Below are positions 12,033 through 22,328 of a DNA stretch of 64,000 nucleotides, one piece after another. Numbering within the stretch: position 1 is the stretch's first letter; the number at the start of each line of letters is the position of its first letter. The notes below the pieces were generated by a model that saw only the letters and a list, made by a program, of their open reading frames with translations, did no database searches and had not been told where the DNA came from. Source of the stretch: Stropharia rugosoannulata (taxonomy: Eukaryota > Basidiomycota > Agaricomycetes > Agaricales > Strophariaceae); the NCBI GenBank assembly GCA_028532985.1, contig JANCIK010000010.1, positions 2,666,001-2,730,000 on the forward strand. The letters are read 5' to 3'. Position numbers and translations under genes: made by a program.

Positions 12033-15000
12033 ATGGACATCCGGCTTTTCTATACTGTATCAGTGACCTTTCTCTACTTCTGGGCGTTCTCAACGGCGTC
12101 AGCTTCGCATGGTCATGGACTATCGAGCATCAGAAGTCGTCGTAATTGGAGCGCGTTTACCAACCTGACAACTCTACGCGAAGATCCTCGCGAATTACAG
12201 AGAAGGGATGGGTCAAAATACGTTTTCATGCACCATGTACGTTTCCTTACTTTTCCTGTCTTCAATGTCAAGTCTGACAGCTTAATTTTCTCCCGTAGAT
12301 CGTTGGAAGTTAGTTTAGCGGTCCCCTAGATTTTACGTGGAGCTTAAGCTGATCGTTTTTGATGAATGTTAAATTTTTGCACAGACACGTAAATTCCAAT
12401 CTCCTTCAGTAATGCTTTCTTATCCAATGTTGCCTTAGATACCCATACAGCTATACAGACTGGAAGGACGACATGGTGAAGATTGCTGCCAAAGGCGTGT
12501 GCGTAGTTCGACGAAAATTGGACATGGGGTTGGCCTTAACTTGTTACTTATAGAGATGCTATCGCCCTCAATATTGGCCAGGATGGATGGCAGCGGACGC
12601 AAGTCGCCACCGCCTACCGGGCAGCATTAGACTCCGGAACCGGAATCAAACTCTTCTATTCATTCGACCTGACCGAGATGCCATGCAACGTAGATGACCT
12701 TGTTGATAGAGTAAACTTGTATGCCAACCACCCCAGCCAGTTCAAGGTGAACGGCAAGGTAATGATTTCGAGCTTTTCTGGGGACTGTTTAGGGCATCAA
12801 GGGTGGTCAACTATCAAGTCGCGGACAAACGGCTATCTTATGCCTTTCATCTCAGGACTGGAGGGCAATTTCCAACAATGGCCTTCATTAGATTCGTGGT
12901 ATTGGTATGTCGTCCAATTATTTTGTCAGAGATAGCACCGTTCAACTGTGATAATTGAAGCTGGGGATGCGCATGGCCTCAAGGGAACTATGCAAAAAAT
13001 GTATGATCCATTTTTCGAGAACGCGAATTGTTATACTGAAGATGTTGAAAACGTTAGACCGGGGATGATAACTACTGTGATCTTGACTTTACTTTGACTT
13101 ATGGCTTGTTTTCCTGACTATTTTACTTTCATAGATATCAGTCAACTAGGTTCTAAATACGCCACAACGATCAGTTGTTGGTTTTAGTCAGTCATTCTTT
13201 CAAGAAAATCCCAGTTTACTGATATACAGCACATTAGTACACACTTGAACTCTAAGAACTTTTATCTGAGAGGAGACGATTGGCTCATCGTCAGTCGTTG
13301 GGAACAATTAATGGATCTTCGAAATGCATTAACATTCGTTGAAATGGCGACTTGGTACTTCATTTTCCGCTTTGGTGGTGATGCCTTGACCATTATACTC
13401 ACCCGTATTTTTAGGAACGATTGGGGAGAGTCCAATTAGTATGTTACACATTTCCTATGCCGGAAGGATTGACTGACGTGCCATTCCAGTTTCGGGCCCT
13501 TTAAAGGCGCTCAGCCATACGGAACATTTTACGCTGAAAGCTTCCCTCATACGGCCTGGTACGACCTGTCTGAGTACTATATCAAGGCCTTCAAGACTGG
13601 ATCCTATCCCGCGATCACAGTGAGTTCTCATTTTCCCTAACGATTCAGTGCATTGAAGGGCTGCTGTTAGACCTCAAAAATATTCTTTTGGGCGCGGACG
13701 CATCCCAAGGACGCGACGGCTTCCGCAGATCCCCTCCCAAAGCCAAATGGTTGGGATTGGACAGAGGCCAGTGGAATTTCCTCCCAGGTACTATTGTTAT
13801 CGCTTATTTTAGTAATAAATAGGACTCTATGTGGGCTGTTGTGCAGTCAACCAGCCCTGCCACCGTCATACTGAAGTGCGGAAGGTCATCAAATACTTTC
13901 AATGTCGGCGCTGGAGTTAGCAAACTTAAAATTCCGCTGGCGGTTGGACAAATGACCGTACAGATGATCAGAGGGGGGCAAACGATTATCAGCTATACGC
14001 CATCTGGTTATTCGTACATTGCTAACCCCGCCAGATGTGAGTGTAACTGACCTGATCAATTAGTATCATTTGTAACTAACAACTACTACCTAACAGATAA
14101 TTATAATGCTTGGGTTGGGTCGGCTGGTAAGTTTTCATAGTTACAACACACTGTACTTGAACTGAATAATATATTCTCGAGCAGCCGCATCGACGGAAGG
14201 ACCTGCGCCCACTACTACCTCTACTATCACTACGTCAACGGCCACGACTATATCATCAGCCAGCCCTACTTCGACGTCTGGTTGGAGTTACGTTGGGTGC
14301 TACTCCGACTCAAACACACGTGTACTGAGTGGACTATCGACCTCGGACAATGCCCAAACTGTGGCCAAATGTCAAGTCCGTTGTCAAAATGGAGGCTACC
14401 TATACGCAGGCGTAGAATACGGTGTCGAATGCTTCTGTTCGAACAGCATCACTGCAGGCTCATCGGTGGTTGCTGAAAGCGAGTGCTCCATGCCATGTGC
14501 TGGAAATAGTAAGCGATTAACATGCTCACTTTAGCTTCATTACTAACGCAGGCTGTCGTATAGACAGCGAAAAATGCGGAGCAAGCTACCGTATTAATGT
14601 ATACAGAGCAGGAACCGCATCTAGTCCGGCCGCTTGGTCGAACTATGGCTGCGTCGCTGAAGGGATGACGGGGACTCGCCGCGCTCTAACAGGTGCTTCG
14701 TATTCAGAATCGAATATGACTCCCCTGCGATGTCAGAATCTTTGTGCTGGATACACTTACGCCGGAACAGAATATGGGTACGTCCACTCACCGCGTTCGT
14801 AGGCAAAGTTTTAAATTGTTCCTGAATTGTAGGAATCAATGTTAGTAGGCGATGCTCAGAAGCAGGCAGACCACCGTTGTACTGATGTTTGGCAAATAGG
14901 TTACTGCGGAAACACCTTAACTAACAATGGTGCTTCCGGCGCCATTGTAGGTGCAAGCAACTGCCAAAGCGCTTGCCCAGGAGACCCCAGTTCGACATGT

Positions 15001-15918
15001 GGAGGTTCATGGCACCTCAGTGTCTACAAAGCAAGTTCATCTTCGTCGACGTCTTCCAGCGCTACTGCTACAACTACCTCCTCTACTACTTCCTCCACGA
15101 GTACGACTGTACCTACAACAGCCTCTTCTACTTCCTCGTCTACGAGTACGACTACTACTAGTACGACAGGTGCGGCTCCATCCTCTACACCGACGGGCTG
15201 GAAGGACTATGGCTGTGTGGCAGAAGGCACGACAGGGACACGACGCGCATTGACTGGTCCTAGTTTCTCAAGATCGTCTATGACACCTGCAGTATGCCAG
15301 GGTCTGTGTGCTAGATACCTGTACGCAGGAACAGAGTATGGGTGAGTACACGCCGTCCTTTCCACCTCTTATTTTCAGTCGGTGATGTCAACCTCTCCAT
15401 TAGGTCTGAATGCTTCTGCGGGGACACCTTGACCAACAACGGGGCCACTGGAACAATTATCTCCCCCTCTCAATGTCAAGTGTCTTGTTCCGGGGACTCC
15501 ACTAAGAAGTGTGGTGGATCATGGACTATGAATGTATACACTACAGGAGGTACAACAGCGTCGTGGACCAGCGCAGGTTGCTACACCGATGCTTCGACCC
15601 GCATGCTGCGCGGTTCATTGCAAACGCCTACAGGCCTAACTACTGAAGGTTGTATAAGCATCTGCGCCTCTCAGGGCGCGACAATCGCCGGAACCGAAAA
15701 TGGGGGACAATGCTTCTGTGGTACTAGTATCTACAAGGAAGGGGGGGCTGGTATTTCAGCCCCTGCTAATCAATGTGTCTCTCCATGCATCGGTTCGTAT
15801 TTTCGAAATACATTCTCTTTACTGATAAACTGATGTATGTGATACAGGAAATGCCGAACAAATATGTGGTGGAAGTTGGCGCCTTAACATATATCTCAAA
15901 CCAGGGACAACAATATAG
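12033..15918 (+). CDS. GH71 alpha-1,3-glucanase with four WSC domains
   Basis: Twenty exons: 12033-12236, 12299-12308, 12385-12388, 12439-12498, 12554-12904, 12961-13000, 13058-13076, 13135-13186, 13238-13354, 13415-13438, 13490-13619, 13671-13787, 13823-14036, 14097-14126, 14185-14508, 14552-14777, 14833-14840, 14900-15341, 15404-15792, 15848-15918. They give 943 residues in a single frame. Residues 1-25 are a signal peptide. Residues about 65-455 are a GH71 domain with family landmarks (HHIVGNTYPYSYTDW, DAIALNIG, WGCAWPQGNYAKN, MATWNDWGESNY). Such enzymes cut alpha-1,3-glucan of fungal walls or sclerotia. Four cysteine-rich WSC domains follow at about 489-580, 592-687, 743-839 and 843-940, with a Ser/Thr-rich linker (about 690-740) between the second and third. 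WSC modules bind wall polysaccharide and would anchor the enzyme to its substrate. The product should be secreted. Confidence 0.9.
12385..12388 (+). other. 4-nt micro-exon in the glucanase gene
   Basis: Four bases (ACAC) lie between an intron ending CACAG (12309-12384, donor GTTAGT) and an intron starting GTAAAT (12389-12438, acceptor TTAG). Including them gives V-G-N-T-Y-P-Y, the conserved start of GH71; leaving them out, or using any neighbouring AG, breaks the frame. Confidence 0.8.
14833..14840 (+). other. 8-nt micro-exon in the second WSC domain
   Basis: Eight bases (GAATCAAT) lie between an acceptor TGTAG and a donor GTTAGT. With them the protein reads Y-G-N-Q-C-Y-C-G, equivalent to Y-G-S-E-C-F-C-G at the same place in the third WSC domain. 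Other nearby acceptors and donors shift the frame. Confidence 0.8.
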
Positions 15919-16517
15919 TATTCGCCTCAGGAGTTCCCTTCTTTATTTGTGGTTACCTAGATTTAGTAATTTCGCTCGATTTCACGTACTTGCTTCTTCA
16001 GTCTCAACTCAAGTACTCAGTTCTGACGCATGCCCTGCACTTCAATTGTACTCAATGCAATGTAAAAATCATCCGCAATCCTTGTAAACTCCCTTAATTT
16101 AAATCTAATATAACTTCCGGTCGATTCAGCATTGAAAGCATAGCATTATGTTCAGGAAGCGCCTGTAATGTGAGGAAAGGATACCCACACTATATTGCTC
16201 ATGGATTCAGATGAGTAGACTTTAGGATAATTGCCTTGATACTAGTAGTATTAGTGGCAGCCTGCAGGCATCACGGTTTTTGCTGCCAGGCCTGTCCCAC
16301 ATACCGGACGGTCAGGATTGGCTAAATTGAGTAGAGTAAATTGAGTAGAGTTGGGTAGAGCCCGACTACTATCCGGGGAGTCGGAATGCATTTTCCTGGC
16401 CATACTGTGTCCTAAGAAGTCTCTCTGGGCTTGGCCAGTATCTTCTTCGATGAACGCTGTACGGTGAGTGTTCGGGCCAAACAAATACATAAAAGCACAT
16501 TTCCACATCATAATATG
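15919..16517. other. Intergenic spacer between glucanase gene and tRNA
   Basis: AT-rich sequence with no coding signal; probably the 3' untranslated region of the glucanase gene followed by the 5' flank of the tRNA gene. An imperfect short direct repeat (AATTGAGTAGAGT-like) occurs at about 16325-16360. Confidence 0.4.
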
Positions 16518-16603
16518 TCCCTCTTAGCTCAGTGGTAGAGCGCGTCACTAGTACAGATGTATTGTATATGACGAGGTCAGTCGTTCAAGTCGGCTAGAGG
16601 GAA
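16518..16603 (+). tRNA. tRNA-Thr (anticodon AGT) with 14-nt intron
   Basis: The cloverleaf can be drawn directly. The acceptor stem TCCCTCT (16518-16524) pairs with AGAGGGA (16596-16602), followed by discriminator A. The D-arm is GCTC/GAGC with loop AGTGGTA. The anticodon stem CGTCA (16543-16547) pairs with TGACG (16569-16573). The T-arm AGTCG/CGGCT (16581 region to 16595) encloses TTCAAGT. The loop begins C-T-A-G-T-A, so the anticodon is AGT (threonine, read as inosine at position 34). An intron of about 14 nt (16554-16567) follows the base 3' of the anticodon, the usual place for nuclear tRNA introns. The gene seems complete. Confidence 0.85.
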
Positions 16604-17256
16604 TCAGTAATGTTTCGCTAAACTTTTTGTTGAACACAGACTCCAGCAGCCAGTTTTTTTGTTGAACAGTGAACTGTTCAGTGCACTGCAGTCTGCTAAT
16701 AGTGTTAATGATGACAATGACCTTGCTAGTATCTCACGTCGTGCAAGTGCTCTGCAAATCGTACCATGTAGTAGGATGCACCTCCCATTGCAGACACCCT
16801 TGCTGAAGACGGCGCACAAGCTTCATAAAACTTGCAACTTGAATGCCATGATATGTAGAACCATGTCATTACATTCCGTAGCACTGATTAATATTATGCC
16901 CTATGATTGATTCTACAAGATGGCCTATATTACTTGATTAAGGTTGATATGATACTTTCGCTTCATTGGTAGAGAATAGCGAAACGCGGGTCATGCAAAG
17001 AGGTGTTGTGTTGATGGACGAGAAGGGGGAGGGGAATGTCATGAGATAGGTGGGTGGTGACTTGAAACCACTTTGAGATTGTTTTTAGTGATGGCGGAGG
17101 ATTCGTGAAAGTTGGGGGAGGTGTACCCGGCTGAATAATAACTTGAACCGGAGTCGTCTTCAGCGAGAAAACCTTGTATGCACACTCCTAGCATCCTCAC
17201 TCACCTAGTTGTTCGTGGAACTTCGCCTCGCTATCTGAGCCTTGTACCAACTCTTA
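16604..17256. other. Spacer downstream of tRNA
   Basis: A plus-strand open frame from about 16659 to 16910 has no recognisable motif. It may be a fragment of an old mobile element beside the tRNA gene, but no repeat or domain supports that. I call no gene here. Confidence 0.4.
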
Positions 17257-18569
17257 TTATATCCGGGATGTTGATGACATTGACCGGAAGAGGTATATCG
17301 ATAAGAAAGCCCACAGAATAAGTAATTGACTTGATGGCGCATATCGATGTGCTGCACTAGTCTGAGTGGGACTGGCGCCAGCTCCATTTACAGATGTGCC
17401 AGAAGCATTTGTCGATGCCGCCCCCGAGACAAAGGGAGACGTACTCTGCGAAATTTGGCGGGGAGCATACTGAGAAGGGACTGTGACGACAATGCTATCC
17501 AAATCTTGGATAAAATTAACACTTTGCACACAAAAATTACTTTATAGACGTACCGAAAAAAGAGTGATTGACGCCTGCGTGGTTCACCAAGGTGAGTGTA
17601 TGCAGTGAGTCATTCAGGTTTGATGCCAGATACTTGATAGATGGGAGTTGTTGTTCGCATGTTTGCCCAAACGCACCACCGCAGCCGGATACTCCATCGA
17701 AGAACTGAGCTGCCTGGTTATCTAGGGAAACGCTGTACGCGCCATGGTCGTTCTTTTTGTCACCAAAGACGTAGATCACGGAGCCTGTACCGACGAAGTT
17801 AAGTAACAATAAATAGGGGGTTCAACGGAAGCATGAGTACCATGAAATGACAATGTGAATGAACCACCGTCATCATTTGTGAACGTTGTTCCTCCCCCAC
17901 TGAAGAAGGGTCCCGTATTTTTGCCCCACGTTCCATTGAAGCTAATGGCCGGATCGGTTTCTTCATACGTTACATTCGATGACGTCGCCCTGTATGTGTT
18001 GTCAGTGCTCCATTATGGGTGGTGCATGTATAACCTGTAGCTTGCTCACCCAGCTGGCGCAACTTGAATGGTCGACTGGATGTAGTCAAGCAAGAACCCG
18101 TCACCACCCTTGTCGCCGTCCGAAGACTGGGCGCCCAGATTGCGTAGGACAATTGCATGGTTGGCGTAGGTCAAATTGGATGCAGCAAACAGTAGCTGGC
18201 TCGTGTTATCCGCCACTGGCTGATATGCGCTATATTGGAGGGACACTGAGTCAATATCGACCTCGTACGACCCGTAATCGGGCCCCTTTGCGCCGTAGAT
18301 GTATAGAGCCGGTCCTGTGTTGAATGCAACAGCTCAAAACGTGTTCGGTGCATAGTTTATGCAATTCAAACAGACTCGCCTGTTATATTGAGGCTTACAG
18401 ACGCACCCTTGGTCGTAGTTTGGTGATATGTCCCTCTCCACCATGGCCCCGCTGTGCTGTAGTTGGATGCCGATGGATCAGGCGTAGTCCATACAGAATT
18501 GTCGCCGTATGTTAAAAGACTGTCAAAATCGTCGATAGTGACATTAACGTTCAGCGCAGATGTGTCCAT
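17257..18569 (-). CDS. Membrane-anchored tandem-domain protein, function unknown
   Basis: Five exons on the minus strand (18569-18380, 18314-18050, 17989-17841, 17784-17554, 17504-17257) give 360 residues in one frame. It has two similar halves. Each begins with a strand segment (NVTIDDFDS at residue 9; NVTYEETDP near 157) and a tryptophan or glycine-rich stretch, and has a 'Y-I/V-Y/F-G-x-K' strand followed by D-x-G-x-Y (residues about 67-80 and 208-220). This resembles a duplicated beta-sandwich of the kind I know from many mushroom membrane proteins. The second half has a C-G-G...T-C pair. A Ser/Thr/Ala-rich stalk leads to a hydrophobic segment (about 333-352) and a short basic tail, so a type-I-like anchor is likely, although no classic N-terminal signal peptide is seen. 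The first intron uses GC-AG. A carbohydrate-binding role is possible but not shown. Confidence 0.75.
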
Positions 18570-20841
18570 GATGTGATTGACGGGGTGCTCTGGTAAGGAC
18601 TCGTTTGGGGTTCGTCAATCTTGCAAATCCCTCCGAAATGCTCGGCGCGGCCGTTTTTGTGGGAGTTGAATTTCGGCGGTTAGCGACGGCAGACATTAGG
18701 GAGACACAGCCACAGGTGTTGGATAGACCCATTTGGTTGACGAGCGCTTCACTGACCTTACCGTTGCAATTTCGGCGCTAAGCTGCCCTAAATATGCTTT
18801 TCGGCTTGAGTGGTTCGAGCACCAGCACTCTCGTCCTTCTTCCAAATACAACGAATAACGTTCAAGAGCATTAGATGTAAAAAGTGCACAGAACCCGGAG
18901 ATGGAAGCTATTCTGTTTGTGATTTACTGCGAGAGAAACACTGAGAACGCACTAGCTTGAACCTGTTGCCCAGTTGCGGCAAGCCTAGCTACAGTATAAA
19001 ATCTACCACATCAACGACATGCAAGCCTTTGAGCGGCGAGCCACTCTTGCATAGTTAGCTTTGACAGTAGACAGATGGTAGAGCAAGATTGTGCCACTGC
19101 TGGCATGTGTCTATGCTCTTCGGACGTAACAAATTTACTGGCGCGAACTTAACGGATTTTATTTGTACGCATAACGATGCAAAGCACAATAATGTTACAT
19201 AAGTAGAAATCCTATTGGAAAGGAGACTGCCACTTTTTCTTCTAGAACAACATCATGATCCAATATCGCTCTGCCAGCATGTTTCAATACCTGTCATGGC
19301 GATAGCTATAGAATTGCGTGTTATAATAAGTGAAGCTTTGAACAAATACTCTGCGCGGCTTATGTCCCACAACAATCTAAAGAAAGACGATCGGCTAGAT
19401 CTAAAAGCTAAATTCGTCCAGCCTAAAATTAGATTGGTCTATATTGCGCAATAGCCACTATCGTTTTGAAGTCTGGGCCCATCCACATCCAAGTGAACGC
19501 GGCGACCTTGAGAGTTCACCTGCCTTCATTAATAGTACTTACTAGGAAATGTAGTAATAATATAAAGCACGCCAGTAAATTTGCTTCTGTGTTATCGCAT
19601 CGTCCATCGACTGCCTCGCTGTAGATACATCGCAGACTTCCTAAATCCTATCGCGGTCTATGAGACGCGATGCAAGAATGAATCTTCAGAGAGAAGATTT
19701 AGCAGACTCACATTGTCACGCACATTTCAAATCTGATCTCATGCTACAAACTTTGCACCACTGTGTAGGGTAAAGCTGAAGCATTGTCAGGTCTCTCTAA
19801 TTTACTATTTACTACTATGAGAGGGAAAGCAACAATGAGCTACTGGAATTGTTTATACCGGTGCTCACTTACGCCGCTGTGCAATTTCTGATTGGCCGTA
19901 TTAAGGTTTGGCGTGTGACATTAATTGAATTGACGTCGCTATTTTATATCTAGCCAATCCATAGTCGCGGACTCGTACTTTGGAAGCTTTTATTCCCACA
20001 CTGAGCGAGCTATGCAATGTGGCTAGCCAATTGCTAGCCACAAATTTCCATTCAAATTTAAGGTAAAACAGTCGGGAGGATTAAGACAAAGGCTACTAAT
20101 CAATTAGTGGTCCGTCATAAGTTTGTTGTCGATTATCAGATGATGATCCGACGATGAACGCATGGGTGCAGACCGCATAAACGCAGGGGGACATAACATT
20201 ATTCCGACTTGTTCAATGTGATTGGTTAATGCATCTTTCCGCTGTCCAGTAGTAGACAGCCTTCTAGTTGTGGCGCAACTCAACTCTTCCCCAGACGTGT
20301 GCCATCAAACCGAGGTTGCACCCCACCAATCACATCCACGCTGGAGCCCCGGACGCGCAGCGTTGCTGTTATTCTTAGCATGATCTTTTAAGTCTGTTCG
20401 GCACACCTAGGGTCTGGGCCTAGGGACTAGGCCTTCCAGGACCTCGGGAAGGCGAAGCGAGGCGTAGGTTGCCATAGGTTGCCATCTAGAGCCATGATAC
20501 TACAGGCCGCTGACATATCGGATTTCGATTCGTTGGAGCTGGAGAGTATGATATCGAGTCCTCATTGGCAGTCGTTGTTGAGAGTGTAACTGGGCAACCT
20601 GCATGAGCGATATCATGCGCGACTGTGGGCAACATTAATAGAGCCGCATTTGCAACAATCAGACCGCGGGCGCGGCTTTCTTTCATTTTGTGTCATACTG
20701 TGAGTTTTCATAGAAGGGCGGGGCTATGTATCTATGTGTAGCGCAGACCTGCGTGTCCCCACCTGCTGCCTTTTCTTTTTATAACGTCTCTCCACTTCTC
20801 CTTCCCTGCCCATCTCCCCTGAGCGCTTGATACAATCTCCC
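18570..20841. other. Gene-free AT-rich spacer
   Basis: I find no gene over this 2.3 kb. Open frames are short and unlinked; one at 19215-19454 (plus) has no motif. A pair of CCTAGG-like words and a duplicated GTTGCCATAG/GTTGCCATCT element occur at about 20410-20490. The last 150 bases (pyrimidine tract, CTTTTTATAAC at about 20775) look like the promoter of the heat-shock gene, with a TATA-like word about 65 bases before its ATG. Confidence 0.5.
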
Positions 20842-21519
20842 ATGGCATCGAATTTAAACAATGCTTCGTCCTCGTCCTCTCCTCGCCCGACATACGAGCC
20901 TTTCCTAGATTTTGATCGCTTCTTCGATGATAGCGCCCACACCAGGCCGAATGTAATACGTACGATCTCTTCCTCGAGTTCTACTCTGGTCATAAACGAT
21001 AATCCTCCCCCTCGGGCAAGCAACCTTGCCTTGAGCGCCTTCAAGCCACGGTTAGTCCATTCAGTGGGTCTGTGAGCAGAGCTCTAGCTCACGGGCCGAC
21101 TTGATAACTGGGTGCTAATGTCGTGGACCTCTGCAGGATGGATCTACACGAGGATATCGAGCGCAATACTGTGACTGTCATGCTCGAGCTCCCGGGGGTG
21201 AAGAAAGAGGATGTTGATGTCCAGGTGGAGGGGGGATGGCTGACCGTAACGGCCGAGAACAAACTTCCAAGCGACTTCGCGGAGAGCGGCTATGCCGTGA
21301 GGGAGATGCGATACGGCCACTTCATGCGGTCAATCAACCTACCGCGCGGCGTTGAGGTACGGGGCCTTGCGCTATCTTACGGCCAACTTACGTACTGAAC
21401 GCTAACTGGGACAGGCGAAGGATATGACCGCGTTGATGAGCGATGGTATTCTGCGTCTGACTTTTCCGCGCGTCTTCGCCGAGACGCAAGACACTCAAAG
21501 AGAAACAGATATGATGTAG
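20842..21519 (+). CDS. Small heat-shock protein (Hsp20/alpha-crystallin)
   Basis: Three exons (20842-21050, 21137-21356, 21415-21519) encode 177 residues. The N-terminal 70 residues are Ser/Pro-rich with an FLDFDRFFDD segment. The alpha-crystallin domain follows (about 71-165): D-I-E-R-N-T-V-T-V-M-L-E-L-P-G-V-K-K-E-D-V opens it, and the terminal strand A-L-M-S-D-G-I-L-R-L-T-F-P closes it, with the family's G-I-L-x-L-x-P pattern slightly altered. Such proteins form oligomers that hold unfolding proteins in a refoldable state without ATP. A TATA-like element lies about 65 bases before the start codon; heat-shock elements were not clearly seen. The plus-strand ATG at 20842 is preferred as it begins the conserved N-terminal region. 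Confidence 0.9.
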
Positions 21520-22328
21520 AGAAACATAGGACATTCACCTCACGGTGATTGCAAGATTTACTATGCAAGATTTACTATTATATAGTACACATCATATCTG
21601 TAACGTTATCAAGCGCGTCAACAGCTTGGCATAGGCCGCAAGCGCGGGAGATTCAGTACTCCCAGGTAGTAGTTCCGCGCCTCTGTGATTATTTATCAGT
21701 TGTAGGAGACGAATAGAAAGAGTCCTAGTTCTATGATCTCAGAGCTTGACCGGTCACTGTTGACCAGTATTCCTGAGCACACAACAACGCTTCGGTTAGT
21801 ATTTGGAAATTAGTAGTATCAAATTTATTTGGGACAGGTACTAATAGTACATTCAGAGAGGATGTACCGTCATAACTAACTTGAAATCAGCAGCAACGAC
21901 TTCTGCGTCTAATAATCACTGTAAAGGCTCATAAAATTCGTAAGTCTACAAAGTCTGTAGACTTCTTTAGTAAAGTAATCTACGCGAATGGGTTTTTAAT
22001 TTGAGCCAATAATACCAGGTCACGCATGTGCATGATGACTGGCCGGGTCCTAATTGGTTTTGTTGTGGCTCTCCTCATGCATACGTTCAGCTAAGTAGTG
22101 GCACTAAGCATTGACTGGGCATAGCTAATATATGGGAAATTTCAGTGCTGACCGTCAGGCAGAACCTCGCATTCGAGTATCATTCAACTTCATCAGAGCC
22201 ATATCACAGTAAACAGAGTAATATGACAAATGGTGGTCAAGTTCTCTTCAACCCTTATCGATATCTCTACATCATCTCAAACTTCACAGATGATTGATAC
22301 AAAGCGATACACAGTTGATGGCCGAGAC
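21520..22328. other. Convergent spacer
   Basis: AT-rich 3' flanks of the heat-shock gene (plus) and the oxidoreductase gene (minus). Short runs of TAGTA/TACTA words occur at about 21800-21980. No gene is seen. Confidence 0.45.

Noticed and set aside
16659..16910. Plus-strand frame downstream of the tRNA gene
   Set aside because: Composition is coding-like for a short stretch but there is no recognisable motif or exon partner.
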